NCBI GenBank assembly: GCA_947095585.1
Contig: OX352761.1
Span: 107,557,890 to 107,621,889, forward strand
Source of the DNA: Nephrocerus scutellatus
Lineage: Eukaryota; Arthropoda; Insecta; Diptera; Pipunculidae
Reading direction: 5' to 3'
DNA length: 64,000 nt
The position numbers and the translations under genes were made by a program. Shown here piece by piece: positions 1-43,020 of this stretch (position 1 is the first letter of the stretch; the number at the start of each line of letters is the position of its first letter). The notes beneath the pieces are model-generated. The model searched no databases, was not told where the DNA came from, and saw nothing but the letters and a program-made list of their open reading frames with translations.

Positions 1-1290
1 GTGAGCTCTAAGGACTAGGCTTATCTGTTTGCTGCGCAGCTAGCTCCACGCTTCCAGATTGTACATTGCTGCCGCCTGCACTTCCAAGTAATGAACACTC
101 TATGGGACAGATTTACATTCGTACTCGTGCAGTTTCTAAAGTTTTAAACGATCTCAACACTCACACATCCGCTGGGCCAGATGGTATTTCCCCATTAGTT
201 CTGAAGAGGTGTTCTTCCAAGATGGCATTACCATTGCATATGCTTTTCCATCTATCCTATTCTTCTGGACTCTTCCCGAGAAGTTGGAAAACAGCCTTTG
301 TCCAGCCCATACCCGAAAAAGACGAGCCGTCGTCTCCTTCTTAAGAAATATCTTGAAACCAACGAAATCCTTAGTGACCGGCTGTATGGATTTCGTGGGC
401 AACGTTCTACTGGTGATTTGATGGTATATATATCCCCGAGCAGTGGAACAGGTCTTTGCATCATACATGGAGTCGATGAAAAGCTGCTTCATTGGATTAG
501 AAGTTATCTTTTGGACCTCTCAATTCAAGTTGTTTTGGTCGGTTTCAAGTCTAAAGTTCATTACTAAAATGCTGGCGTTCCACAGGGCTCTGTTTTGTAG
601 CCGACACTCTTTCTCATTTTTATTAATGATCTCTTATATGTGACTTCTAATCCAATTCACTCTTTCGCTGATGACACCACTCTCAGCTTCTCATATAAAT
701 TTGAGGTACGTCCCTCCACTTCTCATGGGGAACTCAAGCAACTACGTATGTTAAGCTCGTTAAGTTCTGACCTAGACAGCATAATAAAATGGGGAAAAAC
801 AATCGAGTAGAATTTAACGCTTCTAAAACCCAATGCTGTCTCCTGTCGTCTTAGCGACTCCTAAATCCAATTGTCCATGAATGGCACTTGCATTAAGGAA
901 ACTGAAAATCTCGCAATTCTCGGTATGTGTATTAACGACAAGCTTCGTCGGAATGACCGCAAAAAATGGTTTATGTTTAGGTTTTCTAGCCCGGTGCAAG
1001 AAATATTTCACTTCCTCTGGTCCAAGACTTTGTATCGCCCTAAACTTGAGGACAACTGTCATATCTGGTCTGTTGCGCCTAAGACTACCTTTCATCAACT
1101 AAAAAGAATACAAAACCGTTGCGTAGCAAAACCTTGCGAAATCAATAGATTCGCTTGTACACCGCAGGAACGTTTCCTGCTTGTCTCTATTTTATCGCTT
1201 CTTCCACCAGCGGTGCTCAAGAGAAATAGCCAGCTACATGCCATCTCTCCTTGAATTTAACCGCAATACCCGTGGTTCTAGAGTTATGCT
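1..1290 (+). mobile_element. Jockey-like LINE fragment, decayed reverse transcriptase
   Basis: This is a broken non-LTR reverse transcriptase that enters from beyond the window start. The reading frame shifts several times. The fragments run in the expected order: the SAGPDGIS fingers motif (about 166-190), a GLFPRSWKTAFVQPIP stretch (about 265-315), FADDTTLSF with the catalytic Asp pair at 664-675, and the post-RT region with NLAILGMCINDKL (about 905-945). Stops and frameshifts throughout mean it is not functional. Relatives lie at 7515-8870 (minus) and 31490-32110 (plus). The Jockey-like label comes from general family resemblance; the clade was not tested. Confidence 0.75.
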
Positions 1291-1398
1291 GGAACAGAAA
1301 TGCATACATTGCTGTATATGTATATATAGATTACATATATTTTGTTCCATGTTTATTACGTACCTATCTTAATCGTTATTCTTTTCTTCTCGTTGCAG

Positions 1399-2022
1399 GT
1401 GAAAATTTGGTTTCAAAATCGCCGCACAAAATGGAAGAAACAAGACAACGTCACCAATACTGAGGCAGCTGATCTGAAGACCGTTACAACGGTGAAAAAT
1501 TCCGAATCTAAGGGTGGATCTGCTGGTGCTGCTGGTACAGAGCACAATTCAACAACAACTGCAATTCTAAGTGGGTTACCACATAAAAAATACCCACCAT
1601 CCGCATCGGAGAAGAATCGGCCAATTTCCACGGAACTAAGTGCGAAACTGTCGGCAAAGCATTCGACAAAAGTCAAAAATAAACAGAATTCGACAGCTGA
1701 GAAAAGTCAAAAAACCCACCACCCACCTCCAACTCCGCCAGTGGAACAACAAAACGGTGGTGAAAGACCGACGAAAGACCTTAGCGGTAGTCCGCCACAG
1801 CTATATAAGGAGGAACAACAACAAACACCTTCCAGTACAAAAGTCCCAATCGAAATGGATTTCGAAACGAAACTCTCTGTCTCAAAAATCTCAACGGCAA
1901 TGGTAACTCCAGCGTCGCCACCATTTTCTGTCCCAAAATCGAAATCACCGTTCTCTGCTCTGCTTTATAAAGCTAACAAGTCACAGGACGACTATGAGGA
2001 CGAGGAAATGGCGGAAATTTAA
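1399..2022 (+). CDS. NK7.1: NK-class homeobox protein, last coding exon (probable NK7.1)
   Basis: The exon begins after a pyrimidine-rich acceptor ending in TTGCAG at 1398 and opens directly with VKIWFQNRRTKWKKQDN, the second half of homeodomain recognition helix 3. An intron just before VKIWFQNRR is common in NK, Distal-less and related homeobox genes, and the first part of the homeodomain must lie upstream of the window. The 207-residue exon continues with a low-complexity tail rich in Ser, Thr, Lys, Pro and Gln and ends in an acidic DDYEDEEMAE stretch before TAA. The KKQDN ending, rather than KKQNP of slouch/NK1, is what points to NK7.1; that assignment is from memory. The product should be a DNA-binding transcription factor in the nucleus. 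No further domain is visible in the tail. Confidence 0.75.
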   Translation: MKIWFQNRRTKWKKQDNVTNTEAADLKTVTTVKNSESKGGSAGAAGTEHNSTTTAILSGLPHKKYPPSASEKNRPISTELSAKLSAKHSTKVKNKQNSTAEKSQKTHHPPPTPPVEQQNGGERPTKDLSGSPPQLYKEEQQQTPSSTKVPIEMDFETKLSVSKISTAMVTPASPPFSVPKSKSPFSALLYKANKSQDDYEDEEMAEI

Positions 2023-2869
2023 AGATGGGCAGTCACATATAATCATCTTCCAAAAGAAAATCTATACATTAGACTTTTGTGCCAATCGAAAGAACAAATA
2101 TTTAACTTAGTAACCGATAAAAAAAATATATTTTTGAACCAAGAGAGAAATAAAATTATTCTACAAACTGCAAACTATTTAAACAAATTCATATTACAAG
2201 TACAGTCATAATTAACCCTTGTGTGCAACTGTAACTGTCGTATGTTAAGCTCAAAAGATTATTAATTTTTCACGATTCTCTATATGTCAAATTTAACAGG
2301 GTTCAACGATGCCATATTAGTTTAAAAAATATTTATGTATTCTTAAGTTTAACGCTAACTAATTTAATGTTTAATTATGCGCCATTTACTCTCAGAAGCA
2401 CGTGAAAGCCGTGCCGTCACCAAATCCCAATCCTCCAAGTATGAATGTGATACAACACGCGGTTAAAAATGCTTACCCCACCCCTCTCTATTCACGCCCT
2501 ATTCTATTTTGTTCTTTAGTTTCTCTAAGTCATTTATATGTACATAAGCAAACAAATAAGGATAACTTTTTATTGTTGCAAATAATGGCAATTCGTTAAT
2601 TGAATGTAAAGCAAAAGCCGCCACTATTCCTTTGAAATTGTTCATTTAAAAAAAATTCCCATTTATGTAATGTGTGTGTACGTACACTACCAACGAGCTA
2701 AGTCTTAATTCTATTTATATACATAATTATTATCAAACACAAAAATAAGCACTAATTATTAAAAAAAAAGCTAATTATCCTATAAAAATTACAAAGATTT
2801 ACTAAATAAAACTGAAACAGCCATATGGATGAATATTTAAATTTTTATTGAGTTTTTTTGTATACTCCT
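2023..2869 (+). other. Probable 3' UTR of the homeobox gene
   Basis: AT-rich sequence follows the stop codon and shows no transposon coding remnants. AATAAA-type signals occur at 2149-2154 and 2805-2810; the second lies shortly before the point where LINE-type sequence begins. The true cleavage site cannot be fixed from sequence alone. Confidence 0.45.
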
Positions 2870-5400
2870 AAGAGTCACTGCTGGCGAAATCAATGCGAAA
2901 GCTCTTCAATCTTTCCAATACTCCTACCGATTGAATGGAAACAGCCTGTTCCCAAAAGATGCTGAAAGTCATCTCTTGGTAGTACATCTTGGTAGCCTGT
3001 TTTTTTTTAATTTGCGCACCCTTATAATGCACGGCATAAGCCAAGCATGATGAGCAAAGTCCTAGATTCATACCTGCTCACGGTGCTCCCTGGGTAACGC
3101 TAAATGAATCAGGCGGTGTAGTGGAGACGAGCAGAGGAAATCCTGTTTATAGTCATGGACACTACATGTCAAGGCGAGTCATTGGCGCCTAAAAGCCAAT
3201 ATCAAATCAGCGTATGTTCTCCATGTTAGGGGCAGCTGAGGCGGTCGTCTGTCTAGTAGCAAGCGGCTCGCTATATCTCCAGCGCTATGGAGGTTATGCG
3301 CAAGGCTAGTAACCTACCTGTAAAAAATACGCAAGGAACGGAAACAGACCTCGGATACAACACGGATACATTACAAACGACTATCGACACAGAACCATGA
3401 TCGGAACGTGGAACGTCCGTACCTTGTCAGAACCGTCAAGACTGTCTCAAGTTTGTCGTGAGATAGATCGTTACCAGCTACTAATTTTAGGCCTCGGCGA
3501 AGTAAGATGGATGGGTAGAGGCGACTTTCATGAACAATCATGGCATTATCTAATGTTTAGTGGCAATAATGAATCTCGAACCAACGGTATTGGAATACTT
3601 ATAACAGCTAGAGCTAAAAAGTCCTTGATTGGATTTAAACCAATCTCTGACCGCATAATTTCCGCAATATCACTATTATCCAGTGCTATGCTCCCACCGG
3701 ACCTGATGACGAGTAACAATGGAGGCCTTCTATAGTCAACTAGAGGAAACAATAGCTCACTGTGCTCACGTAGGCGACATCAAAATTGTGCTTGGCAATG
3801 TGAACGCAAAAGTTGGCAACAACAACTCAAATCTTCACGTGCTGGTCTTGGCATCACGCGGAACAACAATGGAGAGAGACCACTGGATTTTATCCGGTGC
3901 TATGCTCCCACCGAACCTGATGACGATGTAATAAAGGAGGCCTTCTATAGTCAACTAGAGGAAACAATAGCTCACTGTGCTAACGCAGGCGACATCAAAA
4001 TTGTGCTTGGCGATATGAACGCCAAAGTTGGCAACAACAACTCAAATCTTCACGCGCCTTGTCTTGGCATCACGTGCAACAACAATGGAGAGAAACTCCT
4101 GGATTTGTGCTCCAGTCAACAGCGCTTCATCGGTGGCACAAAGTTTGCAGATAGAGATATTCACAAATATACATGACAATCACCAGATGGTGTGACACGT
4201 AACCAGATTGATCACATCTTAATCAGCAACAGATTCGCTAGCTGTTTACTAGATGTCAAAGCCCGTCGCGGTGCTGATATCTTTAGTGATCACAATCTTC
4301 TGGTTGGTATTATCAGACTGCTGGCAGCTGTAATTCCACAATAGCATAGAACTGCGCGGAAATACGATATCAACTTCACCAGCATCTCAGATGAAATAGA
4401 GTCTGCAATAAAACAACTTAAAAATAATAAAGCTGCGGGTCCTGATAACCTGGCCGCAGAGCTTTTAAAATTCAGCATACCTGTTGTTGTACCTGTGCTT
4501 GAGTCGATTATACGTGATGTGTGGACAACATGCAAAATCCCTAGCTCGTGTAAAGAGGGAGTCATCATTACAATATCACCATAACGGCATAACGCTGTTA
4601 AAGGCAATAGAAAAAATTGTAGCATTTATTAATCGTATGTCACCGTATATTTGAGACGAGAGCAAGCGGGTTTTAGGAAGAACAGATCATGCGTAGTCTA
4701 CATTAATACACTGGGAATTATCATCCGTCAGTCAGTTGAATGGAGTTCACCTTTGTCGATAAAATATCCAGAAAAGCTGTTTGGTCAGCATATAGCCAAA
4801 TCTCGGAATTCCGGACACAATCGTAAACCTTATCCGTGAAACATATAGAGTGCAAGAACAGCGCCAATTTCACCATCTCCAAAGGAGTTAGGCAAGGATG
4901 TGTCCTCTCACCTATACTTTTTTGTTGATCCTGGATCAAGTTATGGCGCAAACCAACATCGATGCACCAAACGGCATTCAATGGCGCTTGAACGAAAGGT
5001 TTAACGATCTCGACTTCGCTGACGACATCAGCATGATGACTCGCAGATTGGACGATATAACGCGTAAGCTTGAGAGGTTGATTTATAACGCTGGACAGGT
5101 TAGCTTAACGCTGAACTACTCAAAGACGAAGTTGTTGCGAATATAACTACGAATGCGAATGAAATGGCAATGGGTAGGGCACACCCTGCGGAAACCGGAA
5201 AATTACATTACAAAAATGGCCTTTGAATGGAGCCCCCAAGGAAGACGAAACCCGGGACGCTCTCTGGCGAGAGACAGACGGCGCTAGAAGGAAGTCGTTT
5301 CTGCTCTATGCTCCTCTTAGGAACAATATATATTGTTTAGAATTTTTTACTTTTTTATATATTGTAAAATAAATTTAAAAAAAGAAAAGAACTAATAAAT
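2870..5400 (+). mobile_element. RTE-like LINE copy, endonuclease plus reverse transcriptase, decayed
   Basis: The copy starts with probable 5' leader (about 2870-3390), then an AP-type endonuclease opening MIGTWNVRTL at 3397, with later landmarks LGDMNAKVG (about 4010), NQIDHILISNRF (about 4200) and SDHNLLVG (about 4290). The RT follows: NNKAAGPDNLAAELLKF (about 4425-4475), EQAGFRKNRSC (about 4660), GVRQGCPLSP-like sequence (about 4890) and DFADDISMM with FADD at 5015-5026. The C-terminal zone has RMKWQWVGHTLRKP and ends near a short A-rich tail about 5340-5400. Frameshifts, stops and a 214-bp internal tandem duplication (3683-4110) disrupt it. Relatives are at 17200-18905, 28790-29065, 32140-32420, 37250-39090 and 59945-60895. 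Confidence 0.8.
3683..4110 (+). repeat. 214-bp tandem duplication inside the RTE endonuclease
   Basis: A segment beginning GTGCTATGCTCCCACCG occurs at 3683 and again at 3897. Both copies carry the same TTCTATAGTCAACTAGAGG and ATGGAGAGA landmarks. The duplication repeats part of the endonuclease coding region and breaks its frame. The two copies differ at scattered positions. Confidence 0.75.
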
Positions 5401-5449
5401 AAATATTAAGACAGACAGACGGAAAGACAGAGCTTGGCAGAACATTCCA

Positions 5450-7510
5450 CTTTTTTTTTATTTTCCTCAATAACCCTAGCCCAAATTAGCTGATACTGCG
5501 ACCTAAAAGATCTATTATGTCGTATGATGTAACTTATCTAAGAAACCTTCCTGGCAGAATTACGCAAATCCGCCGACGAACATAATGCCTTGTGGAAAAT
5601 ATGTCTCCTTAACCAGATCAAATAGTCAGAGAATGTGCCCAGATGTTTCGACCTCGACCCAAGCAGAACCTACATTCCGTGTTTGAGCCCAGTTTAATTT
5701 TGCTAAGGTGATATCGCATGCCACAGTGACCTGTTAGAAAACTCACTAGCTTTCTGATAATATCCTTGTCAAGATCAAGGATTTCCTTATAGGAAAAGGG
5801 TCTGATTAACCGTTTGGACTATCTGGGTATTTTCCCAGTGGACCAGACGAAGTTTCCTTTCCCCAATTAATAATCATCGCTGTAGTGGTAGCCCAGCTGA
5901 TACCACAGTAAGGTTCTGGTCCTAAGAACTCAGATTCTGCACCAGCCCTAGCTAGTTCATCTGCATGTTCGTTGTCTGCAACACCCTGGTGACAAGGAAC
6001 CCAACGAAGTTTTACCCTGTTGAGCCCTGCCAGGGATTGCAGTGCATCGTATCAGCATTTAACTGATTTAGAGTCCATTATGCTGGACTAAAGCGCTTTC
6101 AGTGCTGGCTATTTGAAAACATATAAATCGCCTATAATACCCTTACTCAGGTTTATCCTAGCGCAGACCTCAATGGCATAGAGTTCCGCTTGGAAAACAG
6201 TGGGACTCTTTTCTATTGGTATTGAGACTTAGGTGTTGGGTCCGAATACCCAGCGCCAACTCCAGAATCCATCTTCGATCCGTCTGTGTACCAGATCAGA
6301 CCTTTATTGTCCAGTACCATTAGACCAGATAGCTCGGTCCAATATTTTAACCTTAAATAACCTACCGAAACAGTACTCCCTGGCCATGGTGTCTTGGATA
6401 GTGCAAAACATATCTCCTTCAGGACTTAAGTCTAGAATATTCTAGCGGCCGTCTTCCTTATAAAGATTGGCAGGGGTGAAAGCCCTACAACAGCTTCAGG
6501 TAGGTAGGGCAGGTGCGCAAGGCACCCGTTATACCTTGACAGGCAATTCTTTGTAGCTTCTGAAGCTTAATTACCGTTGTCGGTCACCATATGATGGCCG
6601 CGTGTGTGATAATTGATCTCACTCTCATGGTAAACATCCAATGTATCATTTTTGGAGTAAGACCCCAAGTTCTGCCGTAGAGGCGTCTACGGGCCCACAG
6701 GACCCTAGTGGTACGTTCAATGGCGGACTTGATATAAGAATTTAGTCGTTTATCAAGGATGACTCCGAGATATTTAACCTTACTGGAATACTCTAATGCA
6801 GTGTTCTTTAAGATGATAGGTCCCGATTCGGAGAATCTACGTTTCGTGAAAGGCACTAGAACGGTTTTGCAAGGATTGAGGGACAAGCCTTCTCTACTGC
6901 ACCATTCTAAGACGTGAAGTAACGCACCTTGGATGACATTTGTTATGGTCGTGCTGTACTTACCACTAATTACGATCACCAAATCGTCAGCGTAACCAAT
7001 GGCGATGTAGCCTGATCTATTAGAGTGTATGTGAAACATAAGAAGACGAACCGGGGAAATAAACTTGAAGTAGCATTCTAATTGTGTCCTCACGGTGCGA
7101 CGTGTTTCCGTCTGTCTTCTTCAGTAAGCTTACACAGTTTGTCAGATCCTTGACGAGTGCCTTGTGGATTCATGCCGCTGCTGGCATATCAGCAATTCTT
7201 TCATAGCATTTACTCCATGAGGCTCGTTTGGATCGTCTCAATTCAGAGTTATACTCCGTAAGGGCGAACCTATATTCGTCCCAGCTCTTCGTGGGTTAAG
7301 CAGTGTTGAAAAGCTTTCTAACTTTCCTCCTAAGTTTGGACAGCCGGTCATTCCACCACGTTTACTCAAACTGGTTTTAGGGAAACAGCTGCCATAATAG
7401 GAAGTAAGCAACATATCATTTAACTGACAAGCTGTCTCATCTGGGTCCCCTATGAACTTTATTGGAGTAGGTAGCATATCTTACTTGGTTAGGATAAGTC
7501 CCCGATAAAG
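5450..7510 (-). mobile_element. LINE with RNase H, internally deleted, decayed
   Basis: Read on the minus strand, the element begins with an endonuclease-RT linker (about 7477-7110; recognisable as a KLRRKVRKLF / WDEYRFALTEYNSELRR stretch) and jumps almost at once to the palm motif GYADDLVIVISGKYS, with YADD at 6983-6994. It continues with VKYLGVILDKRLN and a thumb region ending ITHAAIIW (near 6584), then RNase H-like sequence with WYTDGSKM (about 6300) and scattered pieces down to about 5450. The central RT fingers are missing, so this copy has an internal deletion. Several stops occur. The RNase H places it broadly in the I/R1 group; the exact family is unknown. Confidence 0.7.
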
Positions 7511-7514
7511 ATTC

Positions 7515-8870
7515 CAGTCCGTAGACTTAGGATCGTATCTGAAAGAAGCGTGTGCCAGTTTTCGATGATACTAGATATAAATGGAATAGATATATAAATG
7601 GAGCATTCCACATACGTGTTTTACGGCTCAGGAAAGAATCTCTGAACTTAACTGTACGTCCGAAAATGAACTTGAGGGTTAACTGATGAGTCATTTCAAC
7701 GAGTCTTGTCGTTAATGCACATACTGAGAATTGCGATTTTTTCAGTTTCCTCGATGCAAGTGTCATTCATGGATAAACGACATTAGACAGCATTGGGTTA
7801 AATTCTACTCGATTGTTTTTTCCGCATTTTAATATGCTTTTTTGACAAAAGAGCTTGATGCCAAAGTCTGTCAAATGCCATGGAAATATCGAGTGCAACA
7901 GCTTTGCTTTCACCAAATTGATGCAAAGACCGGTTCTACCGTTTGGCGAGATACCATCAACCAATCGAACGTTGCCCACAAAATCCATATTGCGGGTCAC
8001 TGTGGATTTCGTAAGTTCCAAAATAATTCCTGAGCTTTAAATTGATCGGCGTTTCCATGACCTGGGAAAGAATTAATTTAATCGCTGTGTCGGTACGAAG
8101 AAGGAGACGAGGGCTCACCTTTTTGGATATGGGCTGTAGAAAGACTGTTTTCCAACTTCTCGGGAAGAGTCCAGAAAAAAATAGATGGAAAAGCTTACGC
8201 AATGGTAACGCCAGTTTGGAAGAACACCTCTTCAGAGCTTATGGGGAAATACCATCTGGCCCAGCGGATTTGTGAGTGTTGAGATCGTTTAAAACAACTG
8301 CACGAGTACGAATAAATATCTGTCCTATAGAGTGTTCAATACTCTGAAATGCAGGAGACAGCAATGCACAATCTGAAAGCGTGGAACTAACTGTGCAGCA
8401 AACAGATAAGCCTTGTCCTTAGAACTGACAACTGGAATGTCATTATAAATGATCGTTGGAATCGACGACGAGGCTGTATTTTTGATTATTTTCACAAATG
8501 ACCAATAATTTTTACTACCTTTGGGACATTGTAGTATTTTTTTTGTCTCAACTTTGTGTCGTAGGTGAATTTGACTCGCCGAACATAGGCACAGCAATAA
8601 TTTCTAGCTCCTTTAAAATTTTTTCGATTTTCTTCAGTAGGGTTTACTTTGTAAAACCGAAAGCATACCACCTCTCTAATCCTATAAGCCTCTTTACAGC
8701 TCGAGTCATACTATCCATCTTCCTTTGGTTTAAAAGACTTATTCCTGAAAGGGATAATGTTTATGATGTTAACCATATTCCAGATGGTGACAGATAGCGA
8801 GTTGTTGGTTCGAGAACATTGACAATAAAGAGCAAGGAAGGACTCTCGCCCAAAGAAACATCTTAGTCGG
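7515..8870 (-). mobile_element. Jockey-like LINE fragment, decayed
   Basis: Minus-strand reading gives, in order, a pre-RT region (CPKGSKNYWSFVKIIKNT, SSSIPTI, about 8540-8440), GLFPRSWKTVFLQPISKK (about 8165-8110), a degenerate core (8020-7767, with CGKNNRVEFN), and a post-RT tail with KKSQFSVCALTTRL (about 7745-7700) and FLSRKTRMWN (about 7625). These match the family seen at 1-1290. Frameshifts and stops are frequent and the palm Asp pair is not recognisable, so the copy is inactive. Confidence 0.65.
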
Positions 8871-8955
8871 TAATTTCTAAATTTGAGCTTAGAAATATTG
8901 CTTCATTTATTACTATTCGATAATTTTCTTACTTTTTGTTGTTTTTTCTTTCTTC

Positions 8956-9067
<112 letters not shown>

Positions 9068-9358
9068 ATCTCGCTATCTCGCTATATTTATAATTTTATT
9101 ATTACAATAAATTATTCCTTCCTTTTTTGAATGTCCTTGTTGGTTGTTTTTTTTTATGTATGCATTATTTTCATTTATTTATTTATTTATTTATATATAA
9201 TATATTTATATTTAGATTTTTATTTATAATAATTATATTTATAGCTTACACTACTAGAATCATATTTTGAGTTTTTGTTTTGTTTTTTTTTTTTGTTTTT
9301 TCCTCTCTTTTTTTAACGAATGATGCCTTAGTTTTTTCTTTTACATTTTATATATTTA

Positions 9359-9412
9359 TATTTTTATATATATGTATATATATATGTATATATATATATA
9401 TATATATATTTA
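9359..9412. repeat. (TA)n / TATG microsatellite
   Basis: Alternating TA tract with occasional TATG units, in the low-complexity region downstream of CtBP. Confidence 0.85.
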
Positions 9413-10694
9413 GATTTGTTTTTGTTTTTCTCATTATTTCCAAAAGTACCATTTGCTTATTATTTATAACATTTCGTTTTTATTATAACTCAGTTTTATG
9501 TTGTGGTTGGTTGTTGTTTTTCTTTCCTCTCTTAAAATATAATTTCTAATATTACACAGTTAAAATAATAAATGTAAAAATATACTTATAAAATTTAAGT
9601 CGCAAAATGTATTCACTTTTTGTCGGTTTGTTGTGGTTTTTTTTTATTCAGCTTTTATAATTATTATCGTAATGCTTATGTACGTTTTTACTTTGTTTTT
9701 AACAGATTTTGTCGATTGCTGTGGATTTTTATTATTTAAGTGTGGTTACTTGTTATCAGAAGGATGAACTGTGTGATGAGTGACAGGATTAGTGGTGGAA
9801 CAGCGAAAGTGCAGACAGGGCGGCAAACAGACGGACAGGCAGAAAGTTATTAAATTGAAACTGGATGATGACATCGCTGGGAAGGGGAAGAACATAAATG
9901 AGGGATAGTATAACAAATTTTGTGAAAAGAAATTCGCATCGGTGTGGCAGAGGGCAGAGGATGTGTGTGCGGCTTTTTCTGGGTTGTATCAAATAACCAA
10001 AAGAAATCAAAGTAGAGGTCGGAGGATGTGTGCTTCGTTCATGGACTTTATCGTTTTCATTCATTCATTCATTATACAATTTGTTGCTGTTGCAACTTTT
10101 ATTTTATTATGTATTATGTAATTACTTAATTATCGTGATTATTCCTAAAACAAAAGGAACAAAAAAAGCAAAAAATCTATTTCGTTATCATAATATTTTC
10201 TTGTTGTGTGTGGGCGTGTTGGTGTGTTAAAAAGGGGGAGGCGGCTCGTGTCATTCAATTAGTTTATTCTAATTTAAACTTTTACATTCTAGTTATTGTT
10301 TTTTACTACTTATGAAATTAAAAGTTATTAAAAAAGTGTCTCCTAAAAGGTGATTTTCTCTGTTTTTTTTTTGTTGTTTACTTTAAAATTTATTTGTTTT
10401 TCTATCATATTATCGTTTATATCTTCACATTCTTCGTTCATTCTTTAACAAAGTAAAAAAGTCGTCCTGTCCGAACGAGCGCATGGTAAACATCCATCTT
10501 CTTCGTCTTGATTGAATGATGGTGCAGCATGGTTGTTGTCCTCAGCTGTACATATTAATCAATGTGGTTGGTGTGTAGAAGTTGACTGGTTCCCTTAGAT
10601 TTAATAAAGAATGACGATTTGTTGTCTTTTATAATAAGAAAAATATATATACATATTTATGTATATGTGGTGGAATAGGAATTGAAGTCATCAC

Positions 10695-10714
10695 GGGGGG
10701 GGGGGGGGGGGGGG
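10695..10714. repeat. G20 homopolymer
   Basis: Twenty consecutive G residues on the plus strand, so C20 on the CtBP transcript strand. It may be real or of imprecise length, since homopolymers of this size are error-prone in sequencing. Confidence 0.9.
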
Positions 10715-10797
10715 TTGGAAGGGTTCAAATGGTTAGGTAAATTTTCAGTAGTTCCTTTCTGTATCTTCTTGGTTAAGTGGTGCAGTGAGCAATGATG

Positions 10798-11061
10798 AGA
10801 TACGATGCGATCCTTGTAAAATAATAAAAGATTTCAACAGAAACCGATTTCCAAAGTCCTTAGCATTAGTTCTAGGAAGAGGCTGGGCGATTTTGGATTC
10901 TTGATAGGGCCTGGGTAACGTTCGAATGAGATACAATGCGATCCTTGTAAAATAATAAGAGATTTCAACAGAAAACGATTTCCACAGTCAATTGCATTAG
11001 TTCTAGGAAGAGGCTGGGCGATTTTGGATTCTTGAGATAGGGCCTGGGTAACGTTCGAATG
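10798..11061. repeat. 130-bp tandem duplication downstream of CtBP
   Basis: Two adjacent copies (10798-10927 and 10928-11061) both start GAGATAC and end in CGTTCGAATG. They share AGGAAGAGGCTGGGCGAT and differ at a few bases, plus a 4-bp GAGA insertion in the second copy. They lie 280 to 550 bp beyond the long-form stop codon. Confidence 0.9.
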
Positions 11062-11342
11062 ATGTCATCGGTCGATCTGGTCAACGGAAATAAAAAAATG
11101 TAAAAACTTCTTGTTACGTCGATTGCCGGGAGCTTTCAAGTCTTTGCCCCCGTATTCGGTTATTTTGTTGTTGTTGTTTTTTATCTGATCTCAGCATGTG
11201 CTTGTTTATGTTTATGTAGGCATGTGTGTATTATTCATCTGAATGTGTCTTACAGTTTACTCGTTTTGTTTTATTTTTTATTTCAGTATTTTGTTTTCTG
11301 TTTTGTTTTTGTATTATTAGTATCATAATTGGCGTTTTTGAA

Positions 11343-41574
<30,232 letters not shown>

Positions 41575-42736
41575 TTTTAGCGGCTTAACTAACGGGTCTA
41601 GGGCAATTGCAGAGACAGATTGATGTATTTAGAAGAAGAGCAAAATGTTTTCCAATTGCGCAATGGATTTCTTTACGTTCGCTTGTCTGTCCTGGAAAAG
41701 TTTGTGTTTACGAGTATGTGTGTGCATGTGTCTTCCTCCTTGCCTTAAACGCAAATGTGATTCTGATTGTGATTTTCTCAATTACAATAATAATTTGTTG
41801 GTTTTATTCCCAAATCTAAACAAGTCAAGTTTATCCTCGTTTATTACGTAAAAAGACTAATTATTGTGGAGGGTTGGTTATCTTTTCACCATCGAATCCC
41901 ATCATGTTGACTGGTTTTGCATATCTACAACGACAAAAGAGCACATAGAATTAAAAAATTAGAAATAGAAGAAAAAAAATCTAGAAAGAACGACCACCAT
42001 CGCTAATTTGTTATTATTTTACGGCACCTTGTCTGTCGACGACACATGCCAATAACTGCGACGACAAACAAAATGCGCGCTGGCTCTGGCGCTGAAGACC
42101 TTATCGCGCAATAATAATTGTGTTCTCTTGTGTTCGTAGTAGGTACGTGGGATTATGCTTAAAGTCTTATCAAAAGTTCAACACAAAAATACCTGACAAC
42201 GTCGGAAATTTTATTTCCATACCGACGCCCCAATCCCTCCACACAACCCAGCTCCGGCGCGGCGACTTAGTACATACTTGCCCGACTCATTTACGCTCAT
42301 TTACACTGGAGCTGCTTTACATGTGTTTTTAAAAATAATTGTCCATTATCTGTGATGACAAATCGTCATTGTTCCCGATGTCACCCGCCACAAAATTACG
42401 AATAATCATCGTAACGCTACGCTCGCTAGCCGCCGCTAGTAGTGAGTGTAATTACATCATAATTAATACAAACAAACAAAAAAAGAAACTTTGTATGTTT
42501 GTCAGGTGTTGTGTGTACGTTTCAGTTCACGTTCATTTTATCAGTTGACGAAGACGAGGTGTGCAATAATAAGAACAAAAGATAAAATTGTATTCCTCGA
42601 AACGATTAGAGAAGATTACAAAAATGTTGATTTTATTCATTGTTTTGGAGTGATTTTCGGCACGAATATTTCTGACATTCACTCTGGATAGGAATTTACA
42701 GCGTTAACAGAACAATTTTTACCTCAGGATATTCCA
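41575..42736. other. Upstream of CtBP, possible 5' UTR or promoter
   Basis: No transposon remnants are evident and no gene is recognisable. A TATA box or initiator cannot be singled out. The stretch is a candidate for CtBP leader or regulatory sequence by position only. Confidence 0.35.
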
Positions 42737-43020
42737 TAATGCGCCGTGGCTCAGTTGAAATGCGCACGGCTACTGAGCAGGAGGTTCGTTGTTCGAATCC
42801 CAGTAGCACCAAAAGTATTTTTAACGGTGTCCTCCCACCTAACGCGAATGTCTGACAAACACTTATCATGGAAAGCTTCTCAATTCGCCGTTCGGATCCG
42901 GCCTTAAATTGTACGTCCCTTCCATTTGTGCTCAAAAATATACATGCGAAGAACAAATGGTCGCGAGAAGCTAGGCCTTGGACCGCAATGGTCTATCGCG
43001 CCGAACATTATTATCATTAT
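42737..43020 (+). mobile_element. tRNA-derived SINE, full-length copy
   Basis: Starts GCGCCGTGGCTCAGTTGAAA (A-box-like), has GTTCGTTGTTCGAATCCC (B-box-like), and runs through ATTCGCCGTTCGGATCCGG to CGCGCCGAACATTATTATC, an ATT-type tail. Same family as 39251-39554. No convincing target-site duplication was found. Confidence 0.8.

Noticed and set aside
1342..1398. The homeobox frame extended upstream of the acceptor
   Set aside because: The in-frame codons before TTGCAG do not encode homeodomain residues; the open frame there is intronic.
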